Translations under genes and position numbers: made by a program | Source: Sphingobium trunci | GTDB lineage: Bacteria; Pseudomonadota; Alphaproteobacteria; Sphingomonadales; Sphingomonadaceae | Length of the DNA: 64,000 nt | Reading direction: 5' to 3' | Assembly (NCBI RefSeq): GCF_022664535.1 | Contig: NZ_JAKUJY010000019.1 | Span: forward strand, 30,883-94,882 | The notes under the pieces: model-generated | Told to the model about the DNA's origin: nothing | Databases searched by the model: none | Seen by the model: only the letters and a program-made list of their open reading frames with translations | Shown here: positions 16,791-25,645 of the stretch, piece after piece | Position numbering within the stretch: position 1 is the stretch's first letter | Layout: every line of letters begins with the position of its first letter

Positions 16791-18038
16791 ATGCAGGTAA
16801 CACCATCTTTGCCCGATAGCGTCCGTCCCTTCGCAGGACGCATCACCGACATCGACAGCCACGAGATGGTTCCCGCCCAGCTCTGGGTGGAGGAATGGGG
16901 CGAAATCACCCGCCCCTGGGCCGAGCGCGCGATCCAGATCAATCCCAACGGCGGAGCGCAGAACATCATCAGCGTCCCCGGTTTCGCCGGCGATGTTGCC
17001 GAGATGGATCCGAAGGCGGTCTGGACCGCCAAAGGCCCGACCGCGCCAGGCGCTGCGGACATGGGGCGTCGCCTTGACCTCATGGATACGATGGGCCTCA
17101 GCCGGCAGCTCATGTTTCCCTCCGGCCCCGGCCTCGGTGGTCTGGCTCTTTACGGTTCGCCGAATGAAGCCGCCAAATATGGCGTCGGCAGCTTCGGGGT
17201 GACGGATGACGGTTTCTACAAATATGCCCGCGACCTGATGGACAGCTACAACCGGTGGTCGGTCGAAGTCGCGTCGATTTCTTCGCGTTTCCGCCCTGTC
17301 GCGCCGATCTACGGGGATACCCCCGAAGAATTATATGCGGTGACCAAGAAGCTGATAGACAAAGGCATCCGCGCGGTGCTCATTTCGGCGCCGCGCCTGC
17401 CCGGTGGCTGTTCGCCGGCGTCCAACGATCTTGATCCCTTTTATGCGATGGTGGCCGAAGCGAAAGTGGCGATCACGCTGCATATTGGCGGTGAGGATCT
17501 GTTCTTAAGGACGAATGACTGGGTTAAGGCGAAGGCATTTGAAGGATATAAGGAGACGACAGAAATCCTCCTGAATCCGTGGAAGCTGTCGACCTACCAT
17601 CTGGCGGCACAGAATTTCATCGGAACCATGGTCGTCGGCGGCGTGTTCGAACGGCATCCGACGCTTCGCATGGGCGCCACCGAATTTACCGCGCATTGGG
17701 TCGGCCCGCTCGCCCGCTCGCTCGACATCTGGCACGAGCATGATTATTCGCTGAAACCCAAGGGCGTATCGAATGACCATGAAGGGCGGCGCCTGCCGAT
17801 GAAGCCTTCTGAATATATCAATCGCAATGTTCGCGTCTCGCCGTTCGATTTCGAGCCGGTCGGGGAATATATCGAAATGTATGGTCTTGAGGATGTCTAT
17901 TGCTTTGCCAGCGACTTCCCGCATGTTGAAGGCGGCAAGGATCCGGTAGGCGAATTCGCTTCCTCGCTGGAGCATCTTGGCCCCAGGATCATGGAGAAGT
18001 TCTTCGTCACCAACGGGGAGTTCCTTCTGCCAGAATGA
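16791..18038 (+). CDS. Amidohydrolase-family protein (Amidohydro_2, ACMSD-like), paralogue 1
   Basis: 415 aa from ATG 16791, preceded by an excellent aggagg. The TIM-barrel amidohydrolase-2 pattern is visible. The first-strand motif is DIDSHEM where decarboxylases of this family often have D-x-H-x-H, so one metal histidine is replaced. The fourth-strand segment is ITLHIGG, and the C-terminal catalytic aspartate is in CFASDFPHVEGG. Members decarboxylate or hydrolyse ring-cleavage products. It is strongly similar to the tandem pair at 38181 and 39512, sharing PAQLWVEE, LMFPSG.GLGG and the tail MEKFFVTNGE. Confidence 0.87.
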   Translation: MQVTPSLPDSVRPFAGRITDIDSHEMVPAQLWVEEWGEITRPWAERAIQINPNGGAQNIISVPGFAGDVAEMDPKAVWTAKGPTAPGAADMGRRLDLMDTMGLSRQLMFPSGPGLGGLALYGSPNEAAKYGVGSFGVTDDGFYKYARDLMDSYNRWSVEVASISSRFRPVAPIYGDTPEELYAVTKKLIDKGIRAVLISAPRLPGGCSPASNDLDPFYAMVAEAKVAITLHIGGEDLFLRTNDWVKAKAFEGYKETTEILLNPWKLSTYHLAAQNFIGTMVVGGVFERHPTLRMGATEFTAHWVGPLARSLDIWHEHDYSLKPKGVSNDHEGRRLPMKPSEYINRNVRVSPFDFEPVGEYIEMYGLEDVYCFASDFPHVEGGKDPVGEFASSLEHLGPRIMEKFFVTNGEFLLPE

Positions 18039-18179
18039 TTGATAGGGCGTTCGGCCGCACGGAGAAGGTGCTGCCGAGCGCTTGCCCGCCGGATAACCTG
18101 CACAGCCTCGCGACGGGCTACGAAGCTGGCGGGACGGGGTCAGGCGCCGTTATCGAAATGATCGACCTCAAGACATGTC

Positions 18180-18653
18180 TTATGTCGCTTCTTCAGGCTC
18201 GCGGCGGCGGATCAGGATGGTATCGAGGATCGACAGCAGCAGGACGCCATCGCTACGCCTGAGTTCGCCCAAATGCTGAGCGATGCCACAGGACGGCCGC
18301 GATTTCGAAGGCCGTTTCGATCTCCAGCTGAAATGAAGTCGCACGACATCACCCGGCCGGGCCGGAGCATGGTAGCGCGTCTCGTCAGATCCGAAGCTGG
18401 CGATGACGGTAGGGCCGAGGTTAAACTCATGCAGCAGCCGCTGCTTGACCGCGAGCATATGAGTCCCCGAAGCGGTAAGTCCTTCAAATCCGGCCGCCTT
18501 TGCAGCATCATCATTTAGATGGACGGGGAGGGGATCCCATTGCTGAGCAAAAGCGATGATCGCATCACGCTCAAAAACGACAGCGCTCGATATTTGCACG
18601 GGACCGACATCTATATCTTCAAAATATGTGCCTTGGGCGGATAGCTCGATCAT
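18180..18653 (-). CDS. MaoC-like hot-dog-fold dehydratase
   Basis: 157 aa, a single hot-dog domain. The hydratase catalytic pair is present in QQWDPLPVHLND (D and H five residues apart, as in R-specific enoyl-CoA hydratases), followed by GFEGLTASGTHML. It should add water to an enoyl-CoA or serve a related dehydration. It is transcribed alone, divergent from the SDR at 18836; the region between carries a perfect 19-base palindrome that may control both. Confidence 0.87.
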   Translation of the reverse strand: MIELSAQGTYFEDIDVGPVQISSAVVFERDAIIAFAQQWDPLPVHLNDDAAKAAGFEGLTASGTHMLAVKQRLLHEFNLGPTVIASFGSDETRYHAPARPGDVVRLHFSWRSKRPSKSRPSCGIAQHLGELRRSDGVLLLSILDTILIRRREPEEAT

Positions 18654-18697
18654 TCTTGTCCCCTTAAAGATCGGGTGTTCACATCAATCACTCAATA

Positions 18698-18716
18698 TAC
18701 GAAAATGATTTTCGTA
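18698..18716. promoter_or_regulatory. Palindromic operator, CGAAAATGATTTTCG family (copy 1)
   Basis: TACGAAAATGATTTTCGTA is a perfect 9-bp inverted repeat around one central G. The minus strand reads GATTGT, a 17-base gap holding the palindrome, then TATATT, a plausible promoter for the MaoC gene with the operator between -35 and -10. The same 15-base core occurs in the divergent region at 24814 and upstream of the GFA gene at 58621. The length and symmetry fit a TetR-family repressor. Confidence 0.75.
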
Positions 18717-18835
18717 ACAATCGGTTGATGTCCTCCTAGTCGCACGCTAGCCAGGAGAGCAGCCATAGCGACCGACCAACGGGCGCTGGATCTTGATTTG
18801 GAAATTGCATCAGCAGACAGCGAGTGGGGAGAGAC

Positions 18836-19624
18836 ATGTTCGATTTGACGGGCCGGGTCATCATCGTAACCGGCGGTGGCGGAGGGATCGGCGGGGCATC
18901 CGTGAAGGCGCTTAGCCAATTGGGTGCGACCATAGTGGTCGCCGACATCGAAATGGACCGGGCGCGCGCGATTGCGGGTGCAACCCGGCGGCCCGTAGTG
19001 GCCGCGCAACTCGACGCCACGGTCGAGGCGAGCTGGGCGGATCTTCTCAAACAGGTCGAGCGCGACCATGGCCGGCTTGATGCCCTCGTCAACGCTGCCG
19101 GCGTGCTGCGGCCGCGCCCTTTCAGCGAAGCCACCGTCGAGGAACTGGACGCGACCCTAAACCTCAATGTGCGCAGCGTCTTCATGGGCTGCAAGGCAGC
19201 CTCGCCGTTGATGATCGAAACCCATGAAAAACTGGGCGCCAAACCTTCGATCGTCAACCTGTCGTCGATATATGGGCTTTTCGCGGGTGTCGCGCACGTT
19301 GTTTACTCGACGAGCAAAGGCGCGGTTCGCATGATGAGTAAGGGTCTGGCGCAAGAACTGGCCAAGCATCAGATACGCGTGAATACGGTCTTCCCCGGCC
19401 CCGTCAACACATGGCTCATGACGAACTCTGTAGCACAGCTCGGTGAGTTCGGACTGCGGCCCAAGGGTCAGGACGGACTGGATCTCGTCGCCAAAATGCA
19501 TCCGATGGGACGGCTGGCCGAGCCTGAAGACATTGCCGGCGTCATCACCTTCCTGTGTTCGGACGCGTCTTCCTTCATGACCGGTGGCGAGCTGGTCGTC
19601 GACGGGGGTCTGACGCTAACGTGA
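18836..19624 (+). CDS. Short-chain dehydrogenase/reductase
   Basis: 262 aa from ATG 18836, preceded by ggggagag. The cofactor loop TGGGGGIG is at 12-19, the NAG-equivalent NAAG at about 86-89, and the active site at S143/S144, Y157 and K161 (YSTSK). The C-terminus MTGGELVVDGGLTLT is classic. It probably oxidises a 3-hydroxyacyl-CoA or another secondary alcohol. It is divergent from MaoC, and its last 9 bases overlap the end of the convergent ligase gene. Confidence 0.93.
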   Translation: MFDLTGRVIIVTGGGGGIGGASVKALSQLGATIVVADIEMDRARAIAGATRRPVVAAQLDATVEASWADLLKQVERDHGRLDALVNAAGVLRPRPFSEATVEELDATLNLNVRSVFMGCKAASPLMIETHEKLGAKPSIVNLSSIYGLFAGVAHVVYSTSKGAVRMMSKGLAQELAKHQIRVNTVFPGPVNTWLMTNSVAQLGEFGLRPKGQDGLDLVAKMHPMGRLAEPEDIAGVITFLCSDASSFMTGGELVVDGGLTLT

Positions 19625-21118
19625 ATGGGGTGCTTGCGCCGGGGCCTGAACACCAGATGCCGCCAGGAATTGGTCGCGTAAAACATGCTTCCGGATTTTG
19701 CCGGAGGCATCGCGATGCAATGTCTCGACCTGCCTTATCAATTTGGGAACCTTGTAACCCGCTATCGTCTCTCGCAAGCGCTTGCGCAGCCCATCCGCGT
19801 CGAGATTGTCGCCGACCACGAAGGCCACGATCATTTCGCCAAATTCGGGGTCGGGAACCCCGAAGGCTGCGCAGTCCGCGACGCCCGGGATAGCGAACAG
19901 CGCCTTTTCTACCTCAGCCGGATAGATGTTCACGCCGCCCGACACCACCATGTCGCGCGCGCGATCGCACAGGAACAGATACCCGTCCTCGTCCTGATAG
20001 CCGATATCGCCGAGCGAAACGAGGTCGCCCAGCCCGACTTCCGCGCGCTTTGCGGGATCGTTGTGATAGGTGAAATCCGGATAGGAGCGCAGCCGGCCGA
20101 AAATCTCACCTGCTTCTCCGCGAGCCACGTCCACTCCTTCCGCATCGACAATCCGGAATTCGACATCTTCAAGCGGCTTTCCGCATGTTCCCGGGCGGTC
20201 AAGCCATTCCGCGCTGCTGCACAGGGTAAGTGCGCCAACTTCCGTGCCGCCATAATATTCTGCGACGATCGGCCCCCACCAGTCGATCATGGCTCGCTTG
20301 ACGTCGTCGGCGCACGGGCCGCCGGCATGAAGCGCCCAGCGAAGGGATGAGAGATCACAGGCCTGGCGGGTTTCGGCAGGCAGGCGCAGCAGGCGAACGA
20401 ACATGATGGGCGCGAGGGCGACCGACGTGATCCTCTCCCGCTGGATGGTGGCCAGCATCGCCTCCGCGTCGAAGCGGGGCATGATCTCCGTATATTCCGC
20501 CGTAAGCACGCCATGGATGGCGAACTGGTTCGGGAATGCATGATACAGCGGACCGGGCACGAGAACGCGACTGCTTGCGTCCATTCGATAGAGATCGGAT
20601 CGGATCGCCCGCATCGACGCCTGCTGTTCAGGCGTGGGTGGGCAACGCTTCACGCCCTTGGGCCGTCCGGTGGTGCCTGACGTGTAGACGATGCTGCCAG
20701 GCGCCTGCCTGTCGGGGCCGTTGAAGAGGTCGCTTCCATCCCGCCAGGATGCATAGGGTGAGGGTGCATCGTCCGCGCCGACGAACATTGTGCGCCTGTC
20801 CTGCTTCCAGCTTTCAGGAAGACTGGCCCCGAGATCTTCATGGACAAAAATGGCAGCGGGGTCGCAATCCTTGAGCAGGACGTCGATTTCTACGGCGGCG
20901 AAATGCCAATTGATGGGCACAGGGAAGGCACCAAGCCTGCCTATGGCAAGGCTGATCTCGACGAAGGCGATGCTGTTCTTCAGAAGCAGGGCGACGCGAT
21001 CGCCCTGGGTGATACCCAGCTTCTCCAATCCACCGGTGATTCTGGCCACATTCGCATCCAGGGTCGCGCGATCGAGAGCCGCAGCGCCGCATCGTATGAC
21101 TTCAACAGACATCGACAT
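19616..21118 (-). CDS. AMP-forming acyl-CoA synthetase / ligase
   Basis: 500 aa. The P-loop YTSGTTGRPKG is at residues 145-155, then YYGGTEVGALT, LGDIGYQDEDGYLFLCDRARDM and SGGVNIYPAEVEK; the catalytic lysine is in DASGKIRK. The N-terminus is about 20 residues shorter than typical. The C-terminus ends in a proline/alanine-rich tail. It is the last gene of a minus-strand set (thiolase, aldehyde dehydrogenase, IclR, ligase), 14 bases after the IclR gene. Its 3' end overlaps that of the convergent SDR gene. Confidence 0.92.
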   Translation of the reverse strand: MSMSVEVIRCGAAALDRATLDANVARITGGLEKLGITQGDRVALLLKNSIAFVEISLAIGRLGAFPVPINWHFAAVEIDVLLKDCDPAAIFVHEDLGASLPESWKQDRRTMFVGADDAPSPYASWRDGSDLFNGPDRQAPGSIVYTSGTTGRPKGVKRCPPTPEQQASMRAIRSDLYRMDASSRVLVPGPLYHAFPNQFAIHGVLTAEYTEIMPRFDAEAMLATIQRERITSVALAPIMFVRLLRLPAETRQACDLSSLRWALHAGGPCADDVKRAMIDWWGPIVAEYYGGTEVGALTLCSSAEWLDRPGTCGKPLEDVEFRIVDAEGVDVARGEAGEIFGRLRSYPDFTYHNDPAKRAEVGLGDLVSLGDIGYQDEDGYLFLCDRARDMVVSGGVNIYPAEVEKALFAIPGVADCAAFGVPDPEFGEMIVAFVVGDNLDADGLRKRLRETIAGYKVPKLIRQVETLHRDASGKIRKHVLRDQFLAASGVQAPAQAPHSR

Positions 21119-21132
21119 ATTTTTCTATCATC

Positions 21133-22023
21133 TCAAAGATTGGGGGGAGCGGCATCGGTTCCTTCGGGGGACTGGGCCGCATCGCCTGTGAGCAGGATGT
21201 CTTCTACCTGCCGGGCGATGGCGATGAGGTCGGGGGCAAGCTGTTCGCGCAAATCCTTTTCCGGCAGTGCATAGGCCGGACCGCCCAGGTTGAGCACATA
21301 GATGCAATCTCCGGGATGGGCGGCGATGGGCACGGCCACGCCGCTGATGTCCTTCTGCCAATCGCCGATGCTGGTGCAGTAGCCCAGCCGGCGATGTTCA
21401 TTGATGGCGTCTTCGACACCTTTGCGTATCCGTCCCCATTCGTCTCCATAGTGGGATCGCAGCCGGTCCAGAATATCCTCTCGCTCATCACTTCCGCATG
21501 CAGCAAGATAGGCCCGCCCCATAGCGGAGGTTGCCAAGGGTAACCGCGATCCGGGAAACAGTCTCAGAGCGATGAGCGCGTCGCCTTCTGCGGTATCGGT
21601 ATAGATGACCTGGAGATCATCTCGAGTGCCCAGTCCGACATTGAAGTGACTGCCGGCCGCCAGGCGTCGCATCAACGGCAGGGCCAGGATGCGAACATTT
21701 GTGGTAGCCAGCGCGATCGCGCCGAGCCGAATGGCGCGAGGGCCAAGCCGATATTCACGGGAGCGAGGATCGAAAGACAAATAATTATGCAGGGCTAGCG
21801 TGTAGGCCAACCGCGACACGGTCGGCTTGGTGAGGCCGGTGCGTTCGGCCAACTCGGCATTGCCGAGGCTTGCGTCATTGCGGCTGAAAGCATCGAGCAG
21901 GGCAAGGCCGCGGCCGAGCGCGACGACAACCTGAGAATCGCCATCCTCTTCACGAGCGGCATTGCCCAATTGCCCCGCCTGACGCGGCTTCGCCCGTTCA
22001 GTTGGACTGGCTTGTGCTTTCAT
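21133..22023 (-). CDS. IclR-family transcriptional regulator
   Basis: 296 aa from ATG 22023, with aagaggt upstream; longer frames to 22101 lack a good site. The winged helix-turn-helix spans about 34-95 (ALGRGLALLDAFS, then LAERTGLTKPTVSRLAYTL, YRLGPRAIRLG). The C-terminal IclR effector domain follows, with an extra glycine/alanine-rich C-terminal tail. It is embedded in the thiolase/aldehyde dehydrogenase/ligase set, so it likely senses a CoA-pathway intermediate. IclR proteins typically bind 14-20 bp palindromes, so it is also a candidate reader of the recurrent operators. Confidence 0.92.
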   Translation of the reverse strand: MKAQASPTERAKPRQAGQLGNAAREEDGDSQVVVALGRGLALLDAFSRNDASLGNAELAERTGLTKPTVSRLAYTLALHNYLSFDPRSREYRLGPRAIRLGAIALATTNVRILALPLMRRLAAGSHFNVGLGTRDDLQVIYTDTAEGDALIALRLFPGSRLPLATSAMGRAYLAACGSDEREDILDRLRSHYGDEWGRIRKGVEDAINEHRRLGYCTSIGDWQKDISGVAVPIAAHPGDCIYVLNLGGPAYALPEKDLREQLAPDLIAIARQVEDILLTGDAAQSPEGTDAAPPNL

Positions 22024-22097
22024 CTGGACCTCTTGAAATAGTGCCATGTTTGTGGGCGCTCCGCGCATGGTCCCGAAGATAACCTGCGCCGTGCCCC

Positions 22098-23522
22098 TCA
22101 ACCATGTCTAACCAGCACTTGCACATTAGTATATTCAAGGAGGCCCTCCGTGGCGTTCTCGACCCCGAATCCCGATTGCTTGTGTCCTGAAAAGGGCAGG
22201 GTGGGCGTCATACCGTGAATCGTGTTGAGCCAGACCGTGCCGGCCTCCAACTGCCGGCCGACCTTTGCCGCCTGCTCGATGTCGGCGCTCCATACCGACG
22301 ATGCGAGACCATATTCGCTGTCATTCGCGCGGCGAACAGCATCTTCGATATCGCTGTACCGCAGCAGCGGGACAAGGGGGCCGAACGGCTCCTCGCGGAC
22401 CACCCGGCTGTCGTCCGGCGGATTGTCGATCAGCGTCGGCGCGATGAAGTTGCCCGGTCCGGTCATCTCGCCCGGCTCGCTCAGGAAATGGAGACCTGCG
22501 GCGCGGGCTTCCTCTATCATCGCCCTGACGCGCTCGAATTGCGCACGGTTCTGCACAGGTCCGATGCGTGCGCCCGGCATATTGCCGGGAACCGGCGGGT
22601 TCGCTCTGGCCAGCTCCGCCATCCTGGCGGCGAAACGGTCATAGATATCGTCATGCACGTAAATGCGCTTGGCGGCGATGCATACTTGTCCGGCATTGCG
22701 GAATGCGCCCCAGAACAGGCGCTCCGCAACCGATTGGACGTGGGCGTCGGGCAGCACGATTGCCGGATCGTTGCCACCCAGCTCCAATGTCAGGCGTTTG
22801 AGGTTGCCTGCGGCCCCGCGCATCACCGCTTTGCCCGTCGCCGTCGATCCGGTGAATGAAATCTTGTCGATATCGGGATGTTCGGACATGAAGGGGCCGA
22901 GATGATCGCGGCCCGAAATGGTGTTCAGAACGCCCGGCGGCAGAACGTCCAAGAGCATTTCCCCGATTCGCAACGTCGTGAGCGGGGTGAAGGGCGACGG
23001 CTTGGCGACCACGGTGTTGCCGGTCTTGAGCGCCGGCGCGAGCTTCCACGCCATGAGCTGCACCGGGAAGTTCCATGGCGCGATGGCGCCGACGACTCCG
23101 ATTGGCACATGCCGTATCTCGGCAACACGGCCATCGGGTTCGCGTTGCTGCCGCACGGGGAGCGGGTGATTTGCATAGGCTTCAAACCACCGCGCGGCCG
23201 TTTCGATTTCGTGACGTGCCTCTTCGAGGGGCTTGCCCTGCTCCTGAGTCAAAAGTTGTGCGAGCGGTTCGATCTCTCCGCGCAATCGGACGGAGGCGGC
23301 GAGAAGCATGGCATCCCGGCTGGCTGATTCGATGCGTTTCCACGCCGGAAACGCATCGCGTGCCGCAGAGACGGCTTCCTCCAGATGGCTTGCTTCGCAG
23401 TCGGGCGCCTGGGCAAAGGCTTCACCGGTTGCCGGATTGATGACCGGCATGGAGAGCGGTGTATCCACGCGACGACCATTGATCGTCGCGCTGCAAATCG
23501 CGGGAAGGCCTGCCTCAACCAT
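22098..23522 (-). CDS. NAD(P)-dependent aldehyde dehydrogenase
   Basis: 474 aa. The general base is E247 (LELGGND) and the nucleophile C281 (NAGQVCIAAKR); PWNFP and FTGSTATG are also present. It is paralogous to the enzyme at 6536 by length and by shared segments, e.g. GNLKR.TLELGGNDPAIVL. It lies 6 bases behind the thiolase gene on the minus strand. Its likely role is oxidation of a side-chain aldehyde before CoA activation by the ligase at the end of the same set. Confidence 0.93.
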   Translation of the reverse strand: MVEAGLPAICSATINGRRVDTPLSMPVINPATGEAFAQAPDCEASHLEEAVSAARDAFPAWKRIESASRDAMLLAASVRLRGEIEPLAQLLTQEQGKPLEEARHEIETAARWFEAYANHPLPVRQQREPDGRVAEIRHVPIGVVGAIAPWNFPVQLMAWKLAPALKTGNTVVAKPSPFTPLTTLRIGEMLLDVLPPGVLNTISGRDHLGPFMSEHPDIDKISFTGSTATGKAVMRGAAGNLKRLTLELGGNDPAIVLPDAHVQSVAERLFWGAFRNAGQVCIAAKRIYVHDDIYDRFAARMAELARANPPVPGNMPGARIGPVQNRAQFERVRAMIEEARAAGLHFLSEPGEMTGPGNFIAPTLIDNPPDDSRVVREEPFGPLVPLLRYSDIEDAVRRANDSEYGLASSVWSADIEQAAKVGRQLEAGTVWLNTIHGMTPTLPFSGHKQSGFGVENATEGLLEYTNVQVLVRHG

Positions 23523-23528
23523 GGCCGA

Positions 23529-24776
23529 TCAAATTTCTGGCGCTTCGAGGATCGTAACGACGCAAGCTGCTTCCTCAAGTCCATGGAAACCGCCGCCATT
23601 TTCCGCGAGACCGATCCGCGCGTCCTCAACCTGCCGGTTGCCGGCCTCCCCGCGCAGTTGCGTCACTAGTTCGAAAATCTGGATAGCGCCTGTCGCTCCA
23701 ATCGGATGCCCTTTGGATAAGAGGCCGCCAGACACATTGATCGGCAACCGGCCGCCAAGCTGCGTTTCCCCACTTTCAGCCCAAGCGCCGCCGTCGCCAT
23801 AGGTGCAGAAGCCGACATTCTCGGAGTGGAGGATTTCTGCGATGGCAGAGGCATCGTGCAGTTCTGCAACCGACACATCTTCCGGTCCGATGCCCGCCCT
23901 TGCATAGGCCCGGTCGGCCGCGACCCGCGTGAGATGTCGGTCATATTGTGCAGCGGTGCGATTGCTGCTGCTGCTCACGCCGATGCCCCGGATGTTTACT
24001 GCCCTCCGACCGCCGTTCAGTGTCTGGGTGAAGCGGCGGGATGCGATGATGAGCGCGCACGCGCCATCGCTCATTGGGGCGCACATCGACCGCGTGATGG
24101 GCCAGACGACCATTCGATCGGCAAGGACTTCATCAATGGTCAGTGGAAAGCGATATTGCGCGAAGGGGTTGAGCTGGGAGTGATTGTGATTCTTTGCGGC
24201 GACGGCGGCGATCTGCCGGGCCGTCGTTCCAAATGTCTTCATGTGAAATCGGGCCTGCGCCGCATAGATATCCATGAAGACCGAGCGTTCGGCGGAATCG
24301 ACATTGCCCTCGGGGGGATCGACGCCTTCGCCGATCGCGAGCAGGGCAGCGATGTGATCGTCGGCAAGCTCCCGGTCCCAACTGCCCTTGAACGCCTCAA
24401 ACATCTCGATCCGCTTGTCCGGGTAGTTCATCTTCTCCGCACCTACGACAAGCGCCACTTCGACAAGGCCGGATTCGACTGCGGCGAATGCCTGAAAGAC
24501 GCCTGAGCTTGAGCTGGCGCAGGCATTGTCGGTGTTGAAGATCGGAATACCCTCAAAGCCATAGGCGCGCAGCGATGCCTGGCCCCGAACGCCATGCTGC
24601 CCTTCCAGCGCGCCTTGCCGCGTGTTGCAGAACCAGGCGGCGTCAATACGCTCCTTGCCCAGCCCCGCATCGTCGAGAGCCGCCGTGACAGCCTCCGCGG
24701 CCAAGGACCGCACGGAACGATCCAGATGCTTCCCGAGTGGCGTCATGCCGGCGCCGATTATGACAGTGTCGCTCAT
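23529..24776 (-). CDS. SCP2/SCPx-type thiolase (lipid-transfer-protein-like acetyl-CoA acetyltransferase)
   Basis: 415 aa from ATG 24776; a GTG six codons upstream is less likely. The catalytic cysteine is in TDNACASSSSG, the active-site histidine segments are AELHDASAIAE and SKGHPIGATG, and the C-terminus has ENGGG rather than the C-x-G of classical thiolases, as in SCPx and Ltp proteins. It should cleave a 3-ketoacyl-CoA with a bulky acyl group. It is paralogous to 30464. No DUF35 partner, common beside Ltp-type aldolases, is seen. It is divergent from the SDR at 24896 across a palindromic operator. Confidence 0.92.
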   Translation of the reverse strand: MSDTVIIGAGMTPLGKHLDRSVRSLAAEAVTAALDDAGLGKERIDAAWFCNTRQGALEGQHGVRGQASLRAYGFEGIPIFNTDNACASSSSGVFQAFAAVESGLVEVALVVGAEKMNYPDKRIEMFEAFKGSWDRELADDHIAALLAIGEGVDPPEGNVDSAERSVFMDIYAAQARFHMKTFGTTARQIAAVAAKNHNHSQLNPFAQYRFPLTIDEVLADRMVVWPITRSMCAPMSDGACALIIASRRFTQTLNGGRRAVNIRGIGVSSSSNRTAAQYDRHLTRVAADRAYARAGIGPEDVSVAELHDASAIAEILHSENVGFCTYGDGGAWAESGETQLGGRLPINVSGGLLSKGHPIGATGAIQIFELVTQLRGEAGNRQVEDARIGLAENGGGFHGLEEAACVVTILEAPEI

Positions 24777-24812
24777 GAGCGGGATGTAGAACACTCAGCT
24801 TACCATGTGAAG

Positions 24813-24829
24813 GCGAAAATGATTTTCGC
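24813..24829. promoter_or_regulatory. Palindromic operator, CGAAAATGATTTTCG family (copy 2)
   Basis: GCGAAAATGATTTTCGC is a perfect 8-bp inverted repeat around a central G. It lies in the 119-base region between the divergent thiolase and SDR start codons. Its 15-base core is identical to copies at 18700 and 58621. One bound dimer could control both operons. Confidence 0.75.
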
Positions 24830-24895
24830 GTTTTGTTGACGAGTGAGGCCGGAAGGCTTAGCCGTGGCGACGGGCAAGCTGATAAAGAGGTGTAA

Positions 24896-25645
24896 ATGAA
24901 TCTGGGCATCCAAGATCGCGTAGCGTTCGTAACCGGAGCGGCGGGGGGTATCGGCGCCCGAACCGCAGCGATGCTTGCCGAGGAGGGCGCTTCAGTCGCA
25001 ATTGGCGATATCAATTCCGACGCCGCCGAGGCCGAGGCCGAGCGGCTCCGCGACACGGGCTGCAAGGCAATGGCTGTTCAAGTTGACGTGGCGAGCGCAG
25101 CGTCGGTGGATCAGGCGTTGACGACCGTTGTCCGGGAGATCGGCGTCGTGGATATCCTCGTCAACAATGCGGGCTTTACCCGGGACAAGCGCATTGGCCG
25201 GATGGAAGAGAGCGACTGGGATGCAGTCGTCGACGTCGTCCTCAAAGGCGCTTTTCTCTGCACCAAATCTGTCCTGCCCGGCATGATAGAAAAAAACTGG
25301 GGCCGCATCGTCAATATTTCGTCACGCGCTTATCTCGGCAACCCAGGACAGGCGAACTATTCATCCGCGAAAGCAGGTCTGCTCGGTCTGACACGGTCGA
25401 CGGCGCTGGAAAATGGCCGCTACAATATCACCGTAAATGCGGTGGCGCCCGGCATCATCGACACGGCGGCGGTTCGAAACCTGCCGCATTATGAGAAGGT
25501 CAAGGCGAATGCGGAAGCATCCTTGCCGTTGCCTCGGCTTGGGCGGCTCGAGGATGTTGCCGCCGCGATAGTTTTTCTCGCTTCCGAGCAGGCGGGATAC
25601 ATTACCGGCGACGTGCTCCATGTGTCAGGGGGGCGCTATGGCTGA
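24896..25645 (+). CDS. Short-chain dehydrogenase/reductase (FabG/hydroxyacyl-CoA dehydrogenase-like)
   Basis: 249 aa. TGAAGGIG is at 13-20, NNAG at 90-93 and the catalytic residues are S142, Y155 and K159 (YSSAK). The tail is ITGDVLHVSGGRYG. Combined with the MaoC hydratase encoded next (8-base overlap) and the divergent thiolase, it fits the 3-hydroxyacyl-CoA dehydrogenase step of a beta-oxidation-like side-chain pathway. Confidence 0.93.
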   Translation: MNLGIQDRVAFVTGAAGGIGARTAAMLAEEGASVAIGDINSDAAEAEAERLRDTGCKAMAVQVDVASAASVDQALTTVVREIGVVDILVNNAGFTRDKRIGRMEESDWDAVVDVVLKGAFLCTKSVLPGMIEKNWGRIVNISSRAYLGNPGQANYSSAKAGLLGLTRSTALENGRYNITVNAVAPGIIDTAAVRNLPHYEKVKANAEASLPLPRLGRLEDVAAAIVFLASEQAGYITGDVLHVSGGRYG

